Positions 48,909 to 57,645 are shown, counted from the first letter of the stretch. The stretch is 64,000 nucleotides of DNA from Brevundimonas sp. LM2 (GCF_002002865.1 NZ_CP019508.1:2336501-2400500), one strand, 5' to 3'. Numbers and translations are program-made. The notes: generated by a model from the letters alone, not told the origin.

Positions 48909-49255
48909 AACGGCCCCCGGAACACGAACCAGGCCCCGGCGAAGATCAGGGCGAAGCCGCAGGCGTGGTTCAGCGTCAGCCGCTCGCCCAGCACCGTCAC
49001 CGAGAAGACCGCGAAGACCAGCAGGGTGATCACCTCCTGCATCGTCTTCAGCTCCGCCGCCGAATAGACCGAATGCCCGATCCGGTTGGCCGGCACCGCC
49101 AGACAGTATTCGAAGAAGGCGATCCCCCAGCTGACGATCACCACGATCCACAGCGGCTTGGACCCGAACTTGAGATGGCCGTACCAGGCCACCGTCATGA
49201 ACACATTGGACAGCGCCAGCATGACCACGGGCAGGATGTAGGAGGCGTTCGGCAT
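48905..49255 (-). CDS. DUF486 (DMT-like) small membrane protein
   Basis: A 116-residue protein with four hydrophobic helices, like small multidrug-resistance-type half transporters. It carries the DUF486 signature AWYGHLKF, SWGIAFFEYCLAVPANRIG and YSAAELKTMQEVITL. The function of DUF486 is unknown. It starts 65 bases before tRNA-Thr and is divergent from it. Confidence 0.85.
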   Translation of the reverse strand: MPNASYILPVVMLALSNVFMTVAWYGHLKFGSKPLWIVVIVSWGIAFFEYCLAVPANRIGHSVYSAAELKTMQEVITLLVFAVFSVTVLGERLTLNHACGFALIFAGAWFVFRGPF

Positions 49256-49268
49256 GCGGTTTCATAGC

Positions 49269-49298
49269 TTGCGCCGCGCCGCCCACGCCAGCTAAACG
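49269..49298 (+). promoter_or_regulatory. Promoter for tRNA-Thr
   Basis: TTGCGC (49269-49274) and GCTAAACG (49291-49298) resemble the Caulobacter housekeeping consensus TTGACG and GCTANAWC. Transcription would begin near 49304, about 17 bases before the tRNA. Confidence 0.5.
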
Positions 49299-49320
49299 CT
49301 CGCCCGTGGCCCCGTGGAGG

Positions 49321-49396
49321 GCCGGCTTAGCTCAGTTGGTAGAGCGCCAGTTTTGTAAACTGGATGTCGCGGGTTCGATTCCTGCAGCCGGCACCA
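49321..49396 (+). tRNA. tRNA-Thr (anticodon TGT)
   Basis: A complete cloverleaf: acceptor GCCGGCT/AGCCGGC, D-arm GCTC/GAGC, anticodon stem CCAGT/ACTGG with loop TTTGTAA (anticodon TGT at 34-36), a five-base variable loop, and T-arm GCGGG/CCTGC with loop TTCGATT. CCA is encoded. The anticodon UGU reads ACA and, through wobble, other ACN codons. Confidence 0.97.
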
Positions 49397-49425
49397 CGCC
49401 TCTGGCGGCCTCGGGGGGATTGGGC

Positions 49426-50532
49426 GTGCAACCATCGATTCCCGATGCCGCATCGGCCGGCCCGGCGCGCCTGACCGTCGTCGTCCCCACCTATAATGAG
49501 CGCGGCAACGTCACCGCCCTGCTGAAGAAACTGACCCTGGCCCTGGCTGGTCTGTCGTGGCGCGTGGTCTTCGTCGACGACAATTCGAAGGACGGCACGG
49601 CCCGGCTGGCGCGCAAACATGCGGTGCGCAATCCCAACATCCAGTGCCTGCAGCGGATCGGGCGGCGCGGCCTGTCCGGGGCGGTGATCGAGGGGGTGCT
49701 GGCCAGCGCGACCGACTATGTCGCCGTGATCGACGGCGACCTGCAGCACGACGAGACCCTGCTGCCCCGGATGCTGGCCCGGGCCCAGGCCGAGGACGCC
49801 GACCTGGTGATCGCCAGCCGGTTTCTCGACGCCGAGACGAAGGTCCGCGGCCTCAGCGCCTACCGTCTGGCGGGCAGCCGGCTGGCGACCCTGCTGGGGC
49901 GCGTCGTGCTACGGACCCGGGTCAACGACCCGATGAGCGGCTATTTCCTGATCCGTCGCGCGCGGGTGGAGGCCGTCGCCGAGCGTTTGTCACCCGAAGG
50001 CTTCAAGGTGCTGTTCGACATCATCGCCTCCTCCCCTCAACCCCTGCGGATCATTGAAATGGGCTATGAATTCGGCGACCGCGGCGGGGGCCAGAGCAAG
50101 ATGGATCGCCGCGTCGTGCTCGACTACCTCAGCCTTGTGGTGGCCAAGCTCAGCCGCGACCTGATCGCGCCGCGGATGGTGATCTTCCTGGCTGTCGGTG
50201 CCAGCGGCGTCATCGTGCATCTGGGGGTGCTGCGGGCTCTGCTGTTCCTGGGCTTCACCCAGGCCCAATTCATCGCCGCCGCCACCGCCATGACCACCAA
50301 CTACCTGCTGAACAACAGCCTGACCTACCGCGACCGGCGCAAGAGCGGGGTCGCCCTTCTGACCGGCTACGTCCGGTTCTGCGTCGTCTGCAGCCTGGGC
50401 CTGGCCGCCAATGTCACGGTCGCCAGCCTGGTCAGCGAGCACGGCGAGGTCTGGTGGCTGGCCGGCATCGCCGGGGCCGCGGTCGGGGCCCTGTGGAACT
50501 ATGTCGCCTCCTCCCTCGCCGTCTGGCGCTGA
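49426..50532 (+). CDS. GT2 polyprenyl-phosphate glycosyltransferase fused to GtrA
   Basis: A 368-residue two-part protein. Residues 16-235 form a GT2 domain like dolichol-phosphate mannosyltransferase (VVPTYNERGNV, VDDNSKDGT, the DGDLQH metal motif at 103-108, and SRFLDAETKVRGLS). Residues 250-368 form a four-helix GtrA-like flippase domain with TNYLLNNSLTYRDRR. It probably makes a polyprenyl-phosphate sugar and helps move it across the inner membrane. The next gene is a GT39-like transferase that uses such donors. I chose GTG at 49426, preceded by a GGGGGG run; the frame is open into the tRNA but not coding there. Confidence 0.88.
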   Translation: MQPSIPDAASAGPARLTVVVPTYNERGNVTALLKKLTLALAGLSWRVVFVDDNSKDGTARLARKHAVRNPNIQCLQRIGRRGLSGAVIEGVLASATDYVAVIDGDLQHDETLLPRMLARAQAEDADLVIASRFLDAETKVRGLSAYRLAGSRLATLLGRVVLRTRVNDPMSGYFLIRRARVEAVAERLSPEGFKVLFDIIASSPQPLRIIEMGYEFGDRGGGQSKMDRRVVLDYLSLVVAKLSRDLIAPRMVIFLAVGASGVIVHLGVLRALLFLGFTQAQFIAAATAMTTNYLLNNSLTYRDRRKSGVALLTGYVRFCVVCSLGLAANVTVASLVSEHGEVWWLAGIAGAAVGALWNYVASSLAVWR

Positions 50533-50533
50533 C

Positions 50534-52063
50534 ATGGCGACGACCGGGCGTTTCGGCCTTGAGCTGACCCCCCGCGCGGTCGCGGCGGCGATCGTCGGCG
50601 TCTTGTGCGTGCGTCTGGTCTTCGCGGCCACGATCCCCCTGACCGAGGACGAGGCCTACTACCGGCTGTGGTCGATGCGGTTGCAGTGGGGCTATTTCGA
50701 TCATCCACCGATGATCGCCTGGTGGATCGCGCTGGGGCGCGGGCTGCTGGGCGACACGGCCCTGGGCGCGCGGCTGCTGCCGGTCCTGGCCAATGCGGCC
50801 ATCGCCGTCCTGCTGATCGACACCCTGCGGAGTCTGGGCGCTGGCGACCGGCCGGCGCTCCGCGCGGGGCTGTGGCTGAACGCGACCCTGCTGATCGGAA
50901 CCGGCGCCATGCTGGCCGTGCCGGATGCCCCGGCCGCCCTGTTCTGGACCCTCAGCCTGTGGGCCGTCAGCCGGGCGGTCGCCCCCGGACGCACCGCGAC
51001 TCCCGGTCGGACGGCGGCCTGGTGGGTCGTCGCCGGCCTGACCGCCGGCCTGGCGGTGCTGTCGAAATATTCGGCCCTGTTCCTGGCCCCCGGGATCCTG
51101 CTGTGGCTGTGCGCCACGGCCGAAAACCGGCGCCCGCTGCTGACCCCCGGCCCGTGGCTGGCGGCGGTCCTGGCTCTGGCGATCGTCGCCCCGCACATCC
51201 TGTGGAACGCCGAACACGGCTGGGTCTCGGTGATCAAACAGTTCGGCCGGGTCGAGCCCAAGACCTTCGATCCCGAATACCTCGGCGATCTGCTGGCGGG
51301 GCAGTTCGCACTGCTGAACCCGATCATCGCCGTGCTTGCCGGGATCGCGGTGTTCAGAGGCCGGCTGGCGGTGCTGAAGACGCCGGCCGCCGTTCTGGTG
51401 CTCAGCAGCCTGCCCTTCCTGGCCTATCTGGTCCTGCACAGTCTGCATGACCGGGTCCAGGCCCACTGGCCCGTGCCCGTCTATCCGGCCCTGGTCGGCC
51501 TGGCCGCCCTCGCCGCCGAACGGCTTCGACCCGGGTCGATCTGGCGACGGGCCGTGCCCGTCCTGGGCTTCGGCCTGTGCGCCCTCGCCCTGATCCTCGC
51601 GGCCGTGCCGGCGCTCGACGCCGTGTCGGGCAAGGCGATGCGGCCTCTGCGGGGCTGGCCCGCCTTCGCCGCCGCGGTCCAGACCCGCATGGTCGAGACC
51701 CCGGCCGGCCGGCCGCCGGCGGCCTGGGTCGGCACGGCCAGCTATGGGCTCGCCGCCCAGCTGGCGGCCGAGCCGGGTCTGACCGCGCCGATCGTCCAGC
51801 TGAACGACCGCGCCCGCTACGACCATCTGCCCCCCATGGCGGCATCGGACTTCGCCCGGCCGGGGCTGGTCGTCGACCTGCCGCGCCGGATCACGGCCGA
51901 GGCGCTGCGGACCTGTTTCGCCGAGGTCGAGGCCCTGCCGCCCATCGTGCGCAACGCGACCGAGCCGAACCCGCAGGCCCGGGTCGACTATGCGGCCTTC
52001 CGCGTGGCCCGGCCGATCCGGACGGTCTCCGGCGGCTGCTGGCGGCAGCGCGCCCCGGGCTGA
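50534..52063 (+). CDS. GT39/ArnT-like membrane glycosyltransferase
   Basis: A 509-residue polytopic protein with about ten membrane helices. The early periplasmic loop has LTEDEAYYRLWSMRLQWGYFDHPPMIAWW, the acidic motif (DE) and YFDHPP typical of PMT/ArnT-type transferases that use polyprenyl-phosphate sugars. A soluble C-terminal domain follows the last helix (about 400-509). It begins one base after the GT2-GtrA gene, so the two probably act in one modification step on the outer side of the inner membrane; the acceptor (LPS, lipid A or a protein) is not known. Confidence 0.85.
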   Translation: MATTGRFGLELTPRAVAAAIVGVLCVRLVFAATIPLTEDEAYYRLWSMRLQWGYFDHPPMIAWWIALGRGLLGDTALGARLLPVLANAAIAVLLIDTLRSLGAGDRPALRAGLWLNATLLIGTGAMLAVPDAPAALFWTLSLWAVSRAVAPGRTATPGRTAAWWVVAGLTAGLAVLSKYSALFLAPGILLWLCATAENRRPLLTPGPWLAAVLALAIVAPHILWNAEHGWVSVIKQFGRVEPKTFDPEYLGDLLAGQFALLNPIIAVLAGIAVFRGRLAVLKTPAAVLVLSSLPFLAYLVLHSLHDRVQAHWPVPVYPALVGLAALAAERLRPGSIWRRAVPVLGFGLCALALILAAVPALDAVSGKAMRPLRGWPAFAAAVQTRMVETPAGRPPAAWVGTASYGLAAQLAAEPGLTAPIVQLNDRARYDHLPPMAASDFARPGLVVDLPRRITAEALRTCFAEVEALPPIVRNATEPNPQARVDYAAFRVARPIRTVSGGCWRQRAPG

Positions 52064-52074
52064 ACGAATCAGCC
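52058..52074. terminator. Small palindrome spanning two convergent stop codons
   Basis: GGCTGA (52058-52063) and TCAGCC (52069-52074) are perfect complements around a five-base loop, and each contains the stop codon of one of the convergent genes. It is too short to be a strong terminator but symmetric between the two genes. Confidence 0.4.
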
Positions 52075-52545
52075 GTCCTGGCGCAGCCGCTCGGTCATCT
52101 TCTCGAACAGGCTCAGGGTCTCGGGGCTGACGTGATGTTCGATGCCCTCGGCGTCGGCCTCGGCCGTCTCGCCGCTGACGCCCAGGGCCGTGAGGAACTC
52201 GTGAACGATCCGGTGGCGCTCACGCGAGGCCGCGGCCATGGCTTCGCCCGCCTCGGTCAGGGTGATGGCGCGATAGGGCCGGGTCTCGACCAGCCCGTCG
52301 CGCTGCAGCCGCTGCAGCGCCTTGGCCGCCGTCGCCGGGGCCACGCCCAGGCAGTCGGCCAGATCGGTCAGACGCGCTGAGCCATGCTCGACGATCAAAT
52401 CGCCGACCAGTTCGACATAATCCTCCGCCACCTCGCTGGAACGGGCATCGCGCATCCGCCGGAAGGCGGCGGCGCGTCGGGCAGCACCGGGAACCTGGAC
52501 CACGCTCGCGTCTCTCCACCGCGGCCGCGGCCGCTCTTGCGGCAT
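52069..52545 (-). CDS. mntR: Manganese-responsive regulator MntR (DtxR family)
   Basis: A 158-residue DtxR/MntR-type repressor that binds Mn2+ and controls manganese transport genes. The winged helix (about 55-105, with RLTDLADCLGVAPATAAKALQRLQRDGLV) is followed by the dimer domain containing HRIVHEFL and DAEGIEHHVS, where MntR metal ligands lie. The 25-residue basic N-terminal extension resembles that of proteobacterial MntR. The ATG at 52545 was chosen; no manganese transporter gene (mntH) is adjacent. Confidence 0.85.
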   Translation of the reverse strand: MPQERPRPRWRDASVVQVPGAARRAAAFRRMRDARSSEVAEDYVELVGDLIVEHGSARLTDLADCLGVAPATAAKALQRLQRDGLVETRPYRAITLTEAGEAMAAASRERHRIVHEFLTALGVSGETAEADAEGIEHHVSPETLSLFEKMTERLRQDG

Positions 52546-52636
52546 AGCTGTACCCGATCCGAAGAGATCGCGCAGCGCCCCTTCATCGTCCTGTCTCAAT
52601 CGCCGGTCAGGAGAAGACCATGCTATCGAGATCGCC

Positions 52637-53362
52637 ATGTTGAGACGCACGCTCGCTGCCGTAGGACTCGGCCTGACCCTGGGCCTGACGATGGGCCCGG
52701 CCTCCGACGCCTCCGCGACCCCGGCCGCGCCGTCCTCGGTTCCGGCTGCGGCCGAGCCGGTCCAGTTCTATGTGTTCAGCTTCACCGAGACCCCCGTGGC
52801 CGAGGCGGCCCAGGACGTGGTCGGCTCGGCGCTCGGCTATGAGCTCGAGATCGACCCCGCCGCCGAGGGCCTGGTCACCTTCTCGGCCAATGGACTCTAT
52901 TCCGGCCAGGCCCTGCTGCAGGATTTCGGCAGCGCCCTGCTGGACCAGGACATCGCCCTGATGCGGACCGGTCCGGGAGCCTATGCCCTGATCCCCCGCG
53001 CCAATGTGCCGATGGTGCTGGCCCGGGGCGGCGTCCTGATGACCCTGCCGACCCCCGCTCTGCCGGCCGGCCCCGTCCGGCCGGTCGCCGAGCCGACCCC
53101 GACAGCCGTCTATGGCCAGGCCCGCTGGTGGAATGGGGCCCTGGGGGCCCTGCTCGTCTTCTTCGCCGGTGCGCTCGCCGGCGGCGCGGCCCTGTTCGGC
53201 GGCCAGACCGTCTATCGCCGCGCCGAGGCCCAGGCGCGGCTGTCGGCCCCGACCCCGGCCCTGCGCCTGACCGACCAGCGCCCGCCGGCTCCGCGCATCG
53301 AGATGCCCGAGGGCGATCCCGACCTGATCATCCCCAGGTTCGAAAACCGCCCGCGCGTCTAG
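52637..53362 (+). CDS. Secretin-N0-like membrane protein beside gspD, function unknown
   Basis: A 241-residue protein not matching a standard T2SS subunit. It has a signal-like N-terminus (1-28), then a domain (about 42-122) of the secretin N0/STN type (FSFTETPVAEAAQDVVGSAL, ELEIDPAAEGLVTF, YALIPRA) that parallels the N0 domain of the adjacent gspD (VINMRGADIKDVAEQV). A Pro-rich linker, a membrane helix (164-188) and a charged cytosolic tail of about 50 residues follow. Its stop overlaps the gspD stop by four bases on the opposite strand. A role in secretin placement or competition for GspC is possible but inferred. Confidence 0.65.
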   Translation: MLRRTLAAVGLGLTLGLTMGPASDASATPAAPSSVPAAAEPVQFYVFSFTETPVAEAAQDVVGSALGYELEIDPAAEGLVTFSANGLYSGQALLQDFGSALLDQDIALMRTGPGAYALIPRANVPMVLARGGVLMTLPTPALPAGPVRPVAEPTPTAVYGQARWWNGALGALLVFFAGALAGGAALFGGQTVYRRAEAQARLSAPTPALRLTDQRPPAPRIEMPEGDPDLIIPRFENRPRV

Positions 53363-55410
53363 AAAACCTCGTCGACCGCATAGGGGAGGCGCGGGTCGCG
53401 CGAGAGCGGCGGCGGCTGGGTCGGATCGTTGCGGACGGGCTCGTTGGCCCGCAGCCGGTCGAAGCTTTCCTGGGCCGAGGCGGCGACGTCGGCGCTGGTG
53501 CGCAGGATGGTCGGCTTCAGGAAGATGAACAGGGTGCGCCGCGTCTGGCTGTCCTGACGCGAGCGGAAGGCGGCCCCCACCAGCGGCAGGCTGCTCAGGC
53601 CCGGGACCCGGCTGTTGTTCGACTGGCGATCGTCGGTGACCAGTCCCCCCAGGACGATGGTCTCGCCGTTGTCAGCCAGGACCGAGGTCTGGATGCTGCG
53701 CCGGTTGGTGATCAGATCCGCCGCCCCGGTCACATTGGTGGTCACCAGGGACGACACCTCCTGGCTGACCTCCAGCTTGACCACGTCGCCGTCGTGCACG
53801 CGGGGGATGACCCGCAGCGTCAGGCCGACGTCCTCCCGGCTGATGGTGGTGAAGGGGTTGGTGGAGTTGCCGTCGGTGGCGAAACTGCCGGTCCGAAACG
53901 GCACGTTCTGACCGACCACGATCTCGGCCGGATTGTTGTCCAGCACGGTGATGCTCGGCGACGACAGCAGGTTGGCCGCGCTGTTGGTGCCCAACGCCCG
54001 CAGCAGCAGGCCGAAATCGCCTTCCGACCCCGCCGCCAGCGACAGCCCCTGCCCCAGCAGCCGCCCCGCCGGATAGCCGAGGGTGGTCAGGACGGTGCCC
54101 AGGTCCGTGCCGCCGTTCGAGAAACTGGTCCCGCCGATGACGCCGTCCGCAGGCACGGCCCCGCCCAGGCCCAACTGCACGCCGATCTGCTCTCCCAGTT
54201 CGCCGGTGATCTCGACGATGGCGACCTCGATCTTCACCTGGGCGCGGCGCAGGTCCAGCTGGCTGATCAGCTCCTGCAGCATGTCCACCGTCGCCGGCGG
54301 ACCGCGCATGACGACCGCGTTCAGCTCCGGCGAGGCCTGGACCGTCACCCCTTCCAGGGTGAAGCTGGCCGGCCGCGCGCTGGATCCCGAAGACGGCAGA
54401 GGCGTCGATCCGCCCTCCCCCGACGAGGAGATGGCGCTGGCCGCCTGGGCCGCCACGTCGCGGTTGTTGGCGCTGAGACTGGCCAGGCCGGTCTCCTGGC
54501 GCAGCGAGCGGGCCACGGGATTGGTCGCAGACGGCTCGCCGCCCAGCAGGCCGCGAACGATTTCAGTGATCGATTCGGCGTCGGAGTTCTGCAGCCGGAC
54601 CACCCGCGTGACCGGCGTCGCACCGCCCGGCGTGTCCAGCGCCTGGACGATCGACCGGGCCTGGGCCAGGTCGGCGGCGTCGCCGCGGATCAGCAGCACA
54701 TTGGACCTGGCGTCGGCCGTCACCCGCGGACCACCGGCGTCGGAGCCGAGCAGAGCCCCGACCGAGGCGGCCACCTCGGTCGCATCGGCATAGCGCAGGG
54801 CGATGCTGTCGAAGCTGGAGCCCCCGCCGCTGTCCAGCGTCGAGGCCAGCTGCTGCACCCGCCGGATGTTCTCGGCGTAGTCGGTGACCACCACGCCGTT
54901 GGGCTCGGTGATCGCCTCGATCGCCCCGAACGAGGACACCAGCGGCCGCAGGGCCCGCACGGCCTGGTCGCTGGGCAGGTTCCGCAGCCGGACCAGCCGG
55001 GTGATGATCTGCTGGTTCGATACCGCCGCCCCGGTCTCGGACGCCCCGCTCTGGACCACCGTGGCCTGGGGCACGATGCGCCAGACGTTGCCGCTGCGCA
55101 CGGCGGCGAAGCCCGAGGTCCGCAGCACCGACAGGAACAGCTCCCACACCCCGTTGCGGCTCAGCGGCTCGGCCGAGACGACATTGACCTGGCCCTGGAC
55201 CTGGGGGTCCAGCACCAGGGTCCGACCGGTGATGCGCGACACCTGTTCGGCGACATCCTTGATGTCGGCCCCGCGCATGTTGATGACGACGTCCTGGGTG
55301 GCGACGGGGGCCGGCGCGACGGTCTGAGCCAGGCTGACCGGCGCGACGGGTCCGGCCACGAGCGTCAGGGCCAGGAGACTGGTGGTGGACAGGCGGAGGA
55401 TCTTGGTCAC
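53359..55410 (-). CDS. gspD: Type II secretion system secretin GspD
   Basis: GspD (683 residues) is the outer-membrane channel of the T2SS. After the signal peptide comes N0 (about 40-115), then three KH-like N1-N3 domains (about 120-400, with the N1 NLPSDQAVRAL stretch), and the secretin domain (about 400-650) with VKIEVAIVEITGELGEQIG, VPFRTGSF and VVLGGLV. A short S-domain-like C-terminus follows (YAVDEVF). A pilotin gene is not visible. It is last in the gspG-H-I-C-D series. Confidence 0.96.
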   Translation of the reverse strand: MTKILRLSTTSLLALTLVAGPVAPVSLAQTVAPAPVATQDVVINMRGADIKDVAEQVSRITGRTLVLDPQVQGQVNVVSAEPLSRNGVWELFLSVLRTSGFAAVRSGNVWRIVPQATVVQSGASETGAAVSNQQIITRLVRLRNLPSDQAVRALRPLVSSFGAIEAITEPNGVVVTDYAENIRRVQQLASTLDSGGGSSFDSIALRYADATEVAASVGALLGSDAGGPRVTADARSNVLLIRGDAADLAQARSIVQALDTPGGATPVTRVVRLQNSDAESITEIVRGLLGGEPSATNPVARSLRQETGLASLSANNRDVAAQAASAISSSGEGGSTPLPSSGSSARPASFTLEGVTVQASPELNAVVMRGPPATVDMLQELISQLDLRRAQVKIEVAIVEITGELGEQIGVQLGLGGAVPADGVIGGTSFSNGGTDLGTVLTTLGYPAGRLLGQGLSLAAGSEGDFGLLLRALGTNSAANLLSSPSITVLDNNPAEIVVGQNVPFRTGSFATDGNSTNPFTTISREDVGLTLRVIPRVHDGDVVKLEVSQEVSSLVTTNVTGAADLITNRRSIQTSVLADNGETIVLGGLVTDDRQSNNSRVPGLSSLPLVGAAFRSRQDSQTRRTLFIFLKPTILRTSADVAASAQESFDRLRANEPVRNDPTQPPPLSRDPRLPYAVDEVF

Positions 55411-55419
55411 GCCGGGCTC

Positions 55420-56313
55420 CTAGCGAAGGGGAAAGTTGAGGGTCAGGCGACGACCACCGCGGACCACGACGACGCTGGCCTGACCGGCCGCGCGGGCGCG
55501 TTCGATCAGCTGCTGGTCGCTGGCGCCGTTGCCGACGGCCTCGCCGTTCAGGGTCTCGATCACGTCGCCGGGCTGCAGGCCGAAGCGGCGCAGCTCGGCC
55601 GAGGGGTTGGCCCCGATGCGATAGCCCTGGGCGCTGGCGGTGGCGCCCATGGCCGCGGCCGTCTGGCCGACGTTCGGCGCGGGTCCGGACGGCGCGGGCG
55701 CGGGCGGCTGGGCCGCGCTGGCGGCGGCGGCGCTCGAGACGGGCGAGGCGCTCGCCAGAGCAGCCTGGGCCTGGGGCGACAGAGGCGTGGCGACGGGCGC
55801 GACGGTGATCCCCGCCCCCGGCGCGGCGGACCCCTCCGGCGGCGCGGTGACGATCGCCGTGGGGAAGTCTAGCCGCTCGCGGGCCTCGCCGACCTTCAGG
55901 ATCACATGATCGATGCCGATCGCCTCGATCACGGCATTGGCGGTCGGCGACTGGCCCACGCCATAGATGGTGGCCGGACCCTCGCCCAGCGAGATCAGGG
56001 CCGTCGAGGCGCTGGGCGGGAAGGCCATCAGCACGCCCTTCAGGATCAGGCCGAGGCTGGAGGCGGGCAGGCCGCCGACCTGGGTGGCACCCCCGCCGAA
56101 CGGGGCCAGGCCGACGATGCGCGCCACCTCCGTATCGGGACCGCCGGCCTGGGCCCCCAGCGGCGGCAGACTCTCGGCCACCGCCACTTCCGAACGTCCG
56201 TCGTCCCAGCCGGTCAGCCGCCAGGTCAGGCCCGCCAGGACCAGGGCCAGCGACCCCACGACCGCGACGCTGACGACCCGCAGCGCGATCTCGTCGCGAC
56301 GATCCGGGCTCAC
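55420..56313 (-). CDS. gspC: Type II secretion system inner-membrane protein GspC
   Basis: GspC (297 residues) links the inner-membrane platform to GspD. It has one N-terminal helix (about 12-35), an HR domain (about 60-145: GLAPFGG, SSLGLILKGVLMAFPPSAST, ALISLGEG) and, after an Ala/Pro linker, a C-terminal PDZ-like domain (FGLQPGDVIETLNGEAVGN). HR binds GspD N0, PDZ contributes to substrate choice. The gene overlaps gspI by four bases. Confidence 0.9.
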   Translation of the reverse strand: MSPDRRDEIALRVVSVAVVGSLALVLAGLTWRLTGWDDGRSEVAVAESLPPLGAQAGGPDTEVARIVGLAPFGGGATQVGGLPASSLGLILKGVLMAFPPSASTALISLGEGPATIYGVGQSPTANAVIEAIGIDHVILKVGEARERLDFPTAIVTAPPEGSAAPGAGITVAPVATPLSPQAQAALASASPVSSAAAASAAQPPAPAPSGPAPNVGQTAAAMGATASAQGYRIGANPSAELRRFGLQPGDVIETLNGEAVGNGASDQQLIERARAAGQASVVVVRGGRRLTLNFPLR

Positions 56314-56693
56314 GACGCCAGCCCCGACAGGCGATCGACGAAGCCCGACAGCCGGACCGTCTCCTGCGTCGCGCCGGCGGGTCCGACGGCCACGTCCACG
56401 GCCACCAGGTCGGGATCGTCCGTCGCCCGGCGCGCCACGCGCACGTCCCAGTCGCGCGCCATCATCCGCACCGTCGCCATGTCCGGCGAGGTCGCCGCGC
56501 CTTCCAGATTCAGTTCCACCAATCGGTTTTCAGCCACCCACTGCGCCACCACCCGCTGCTCCAGACCGCGCACGCCGTCGACGTGGGTCTGGGTCGCGCG
56601 GGTCAGGCCCACGGTCGCGATCGCCAGGATGAACAGCGCCACCAGCGCCTCCATCAGGGAGTAGCCGGGCCGGATCCGAAGGGAGTGTCTCAT
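56310..56693 (-). CDS. gspI: T2SS minor pseudopilin GspI
   Basis: A 127-residue minor pseudopilin. The prepilin site is RPGYSLMEALVALFIL, with cleavage expected after Gly10; the +5 Glu (SLME) is present. Residues matching GspI are VAQWVAENRLVELNL and the WDVRVARRATDDPDL segment. GspI nucleates the tip complex with GspJ and GspK. It overlaps gspH and gspC by four bases each. Confidence 0.88.
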   Translation of the reverse strand: MRHSLRIRPGYSLMEALVALFILAIATVGLTRATQTHVDGVRGLEQRVVAQWVAENRLVELNLEGAATSPDMATVRMMARDWDVRVARRATDDPDLVAVDVAVGPAGATQETVRLSGFVDRLSGLAS

Positions 56694-57181
56694 GCGCCCG
56701 CCTCCGCGACCGGGACCGCCACGGCGTTCAGACCGTCGAAATCCACGCGCCAGCGCCGGTCGCCCTTGGCCAGGCCGAAGGCCGCCACCGGCTGGGCTCC
56801 ATCGGGATCGATCGTCACGGGTGAAGCTACGCCCAGACCCGTCATCCGGACGCCGTCCGGCAGCCGGTGACGTTCGGCCAGGGCCTCGACCACGCCGCCG
56901 GCCTGGGTGTCGCCGCGCACGAAACCATAGCCCTCGGCGTCGAAGGCCAGGGACAGGGGACGGCGGGTGGTCAGCACCTCGTCGGACCCCAGCCGCAGCC
57001 GGTCGGCCAGCCGGTTGGCCTCGCTCTCGACCCCCAGGCCCCGGTCGCCGATGCCGACCCCCAGGGTGACGACGCCCGCCATGACCCCCACGATCGCCAG
57101 CACGACGATGATCTCGACCAGGGTCATCCCCGATCGGTGCGGCCTGCGTCTTCCGACGATGTGTCCCCCGACACGGCGCAT
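56690..57181 (-). CDS. gspH: T2SS minor pseudopilin GspH
   Basis: A 163-residue minor pseudopilin with prepilin site RSGMTLVEIIVVLAIV (cleavage after Gly18, Glu at +5) and the GspH core ANRLADRLRLGSDEVLTTRRPLS, then GYGFVRG. GspH caps the pseudopilus next to the GspI-J-K tip. It shares its first base with the gspG stop and overlaps gspI. Confidence 0.88.
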   Translation of the reverse strand: MRRVGGHIVGRRRPHRSGMTLVEIIVVLAIVGVMAGVVTLGVGIGDRGLGVESEANRLADRLRLGSDEVLTTRRPLSLAFDAEGYGFVRGDTQAGGVVEALAERHRLPDGVRMTGLGVASPVTIDPDGAQPVAAFGLAKGDRRWRVDFDGLNAVAVPVAEAGA

Positions 57182-57645
57182 CAGCGGCTCTTGTCGCTCA
57201 GGTCGGCGTCCAGCGCTTCGCCGCCTTCCTCGCCGTCCTTGCCAAAGGACAGCAGGTCATAGGGCGTGCCGGTGCCGGGGCTGCGATAGACATAGGCCTT
57301 GCCCCAGGGATCGGTCGGCACCTCGGGCAGATAGCCGTCGGCCGAATAGGATCGCGGCTCGGGCGGCGCGGTCGGCCGCGTCACCAGGGCCTCCAGGCCC
57401 TGTTCCGTCGTCGGATAGTCGCCGTTGTCGAGCCGATAGACCCGCAGCGCCGTGGCGATGGTCTTCAGGTCGGTCTTGGCCACCGTCACCCGCGCCTCGT
57501 CCGGCCGGCCGATGACGTTGGGCACGATCAGCACGGCCACCACGGCGATGATGGCCAGCACCACGATCATCTCGACCAGCGTCAGTCCGGACCGACGCGA
57601 GACGACGCCTCGAACGGCAATGTGACGCTTGGACAAAGAAATCAT
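57181..57645 (-). CDS. gspG: T2SS major pseudopilin GspG
   Basis: The 154-residue main pseudopilus subunit. Prepilin site RSGLTLVEMIVVLAIIA, with Glu at +5; then DEARVTVAKTDLKTIATALRVYRLDNGDYPTTEQGLEAL is not quoted in full but its hallmark NGDYPTTEQGL is present. The C-terminal calcium-loop region (DPWGKAYVYRSPG to YDLLSFGKDG) is complete. I chose the ATG at 57645 as it gives a normal short leader. It is the first gene of the minus-strand half of the locus. Confidence 0.94.
   Translation of the reverse strand: MISLSKRHIAVRGVVSRRSGLTLVEMIVVLAIIAVVAVLIVPNVIGRPDEARVTVAKTDLKTIATALRVYRLDNGDYPTTEQGLEALVTRPTAPPEPRSYSADGYLPEVPTDPWGKAYVYRSPGTGTPYDLLSFGKDGEEGGEALDADLSDKSR

Noticed and set aside
49306..49426. 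N-terminal extension of the glycosyltransferase through the tRNA
   Set aside because: The frame crosses a complete tRNA-Thr gene; a GTG with a good ribosome-binding site lies after it.
49321..52063. Integrated genomic island at tRNA-Thr
   Set aside because: No integrase, no repeated tRNA 3' end and no change in base composition were seen.
53128..55872. A 914-codon plus-strand frame opposite gspD and gspC
   Set aside because: GspD and GspC on the other strand have complete motifs; this frame has none.
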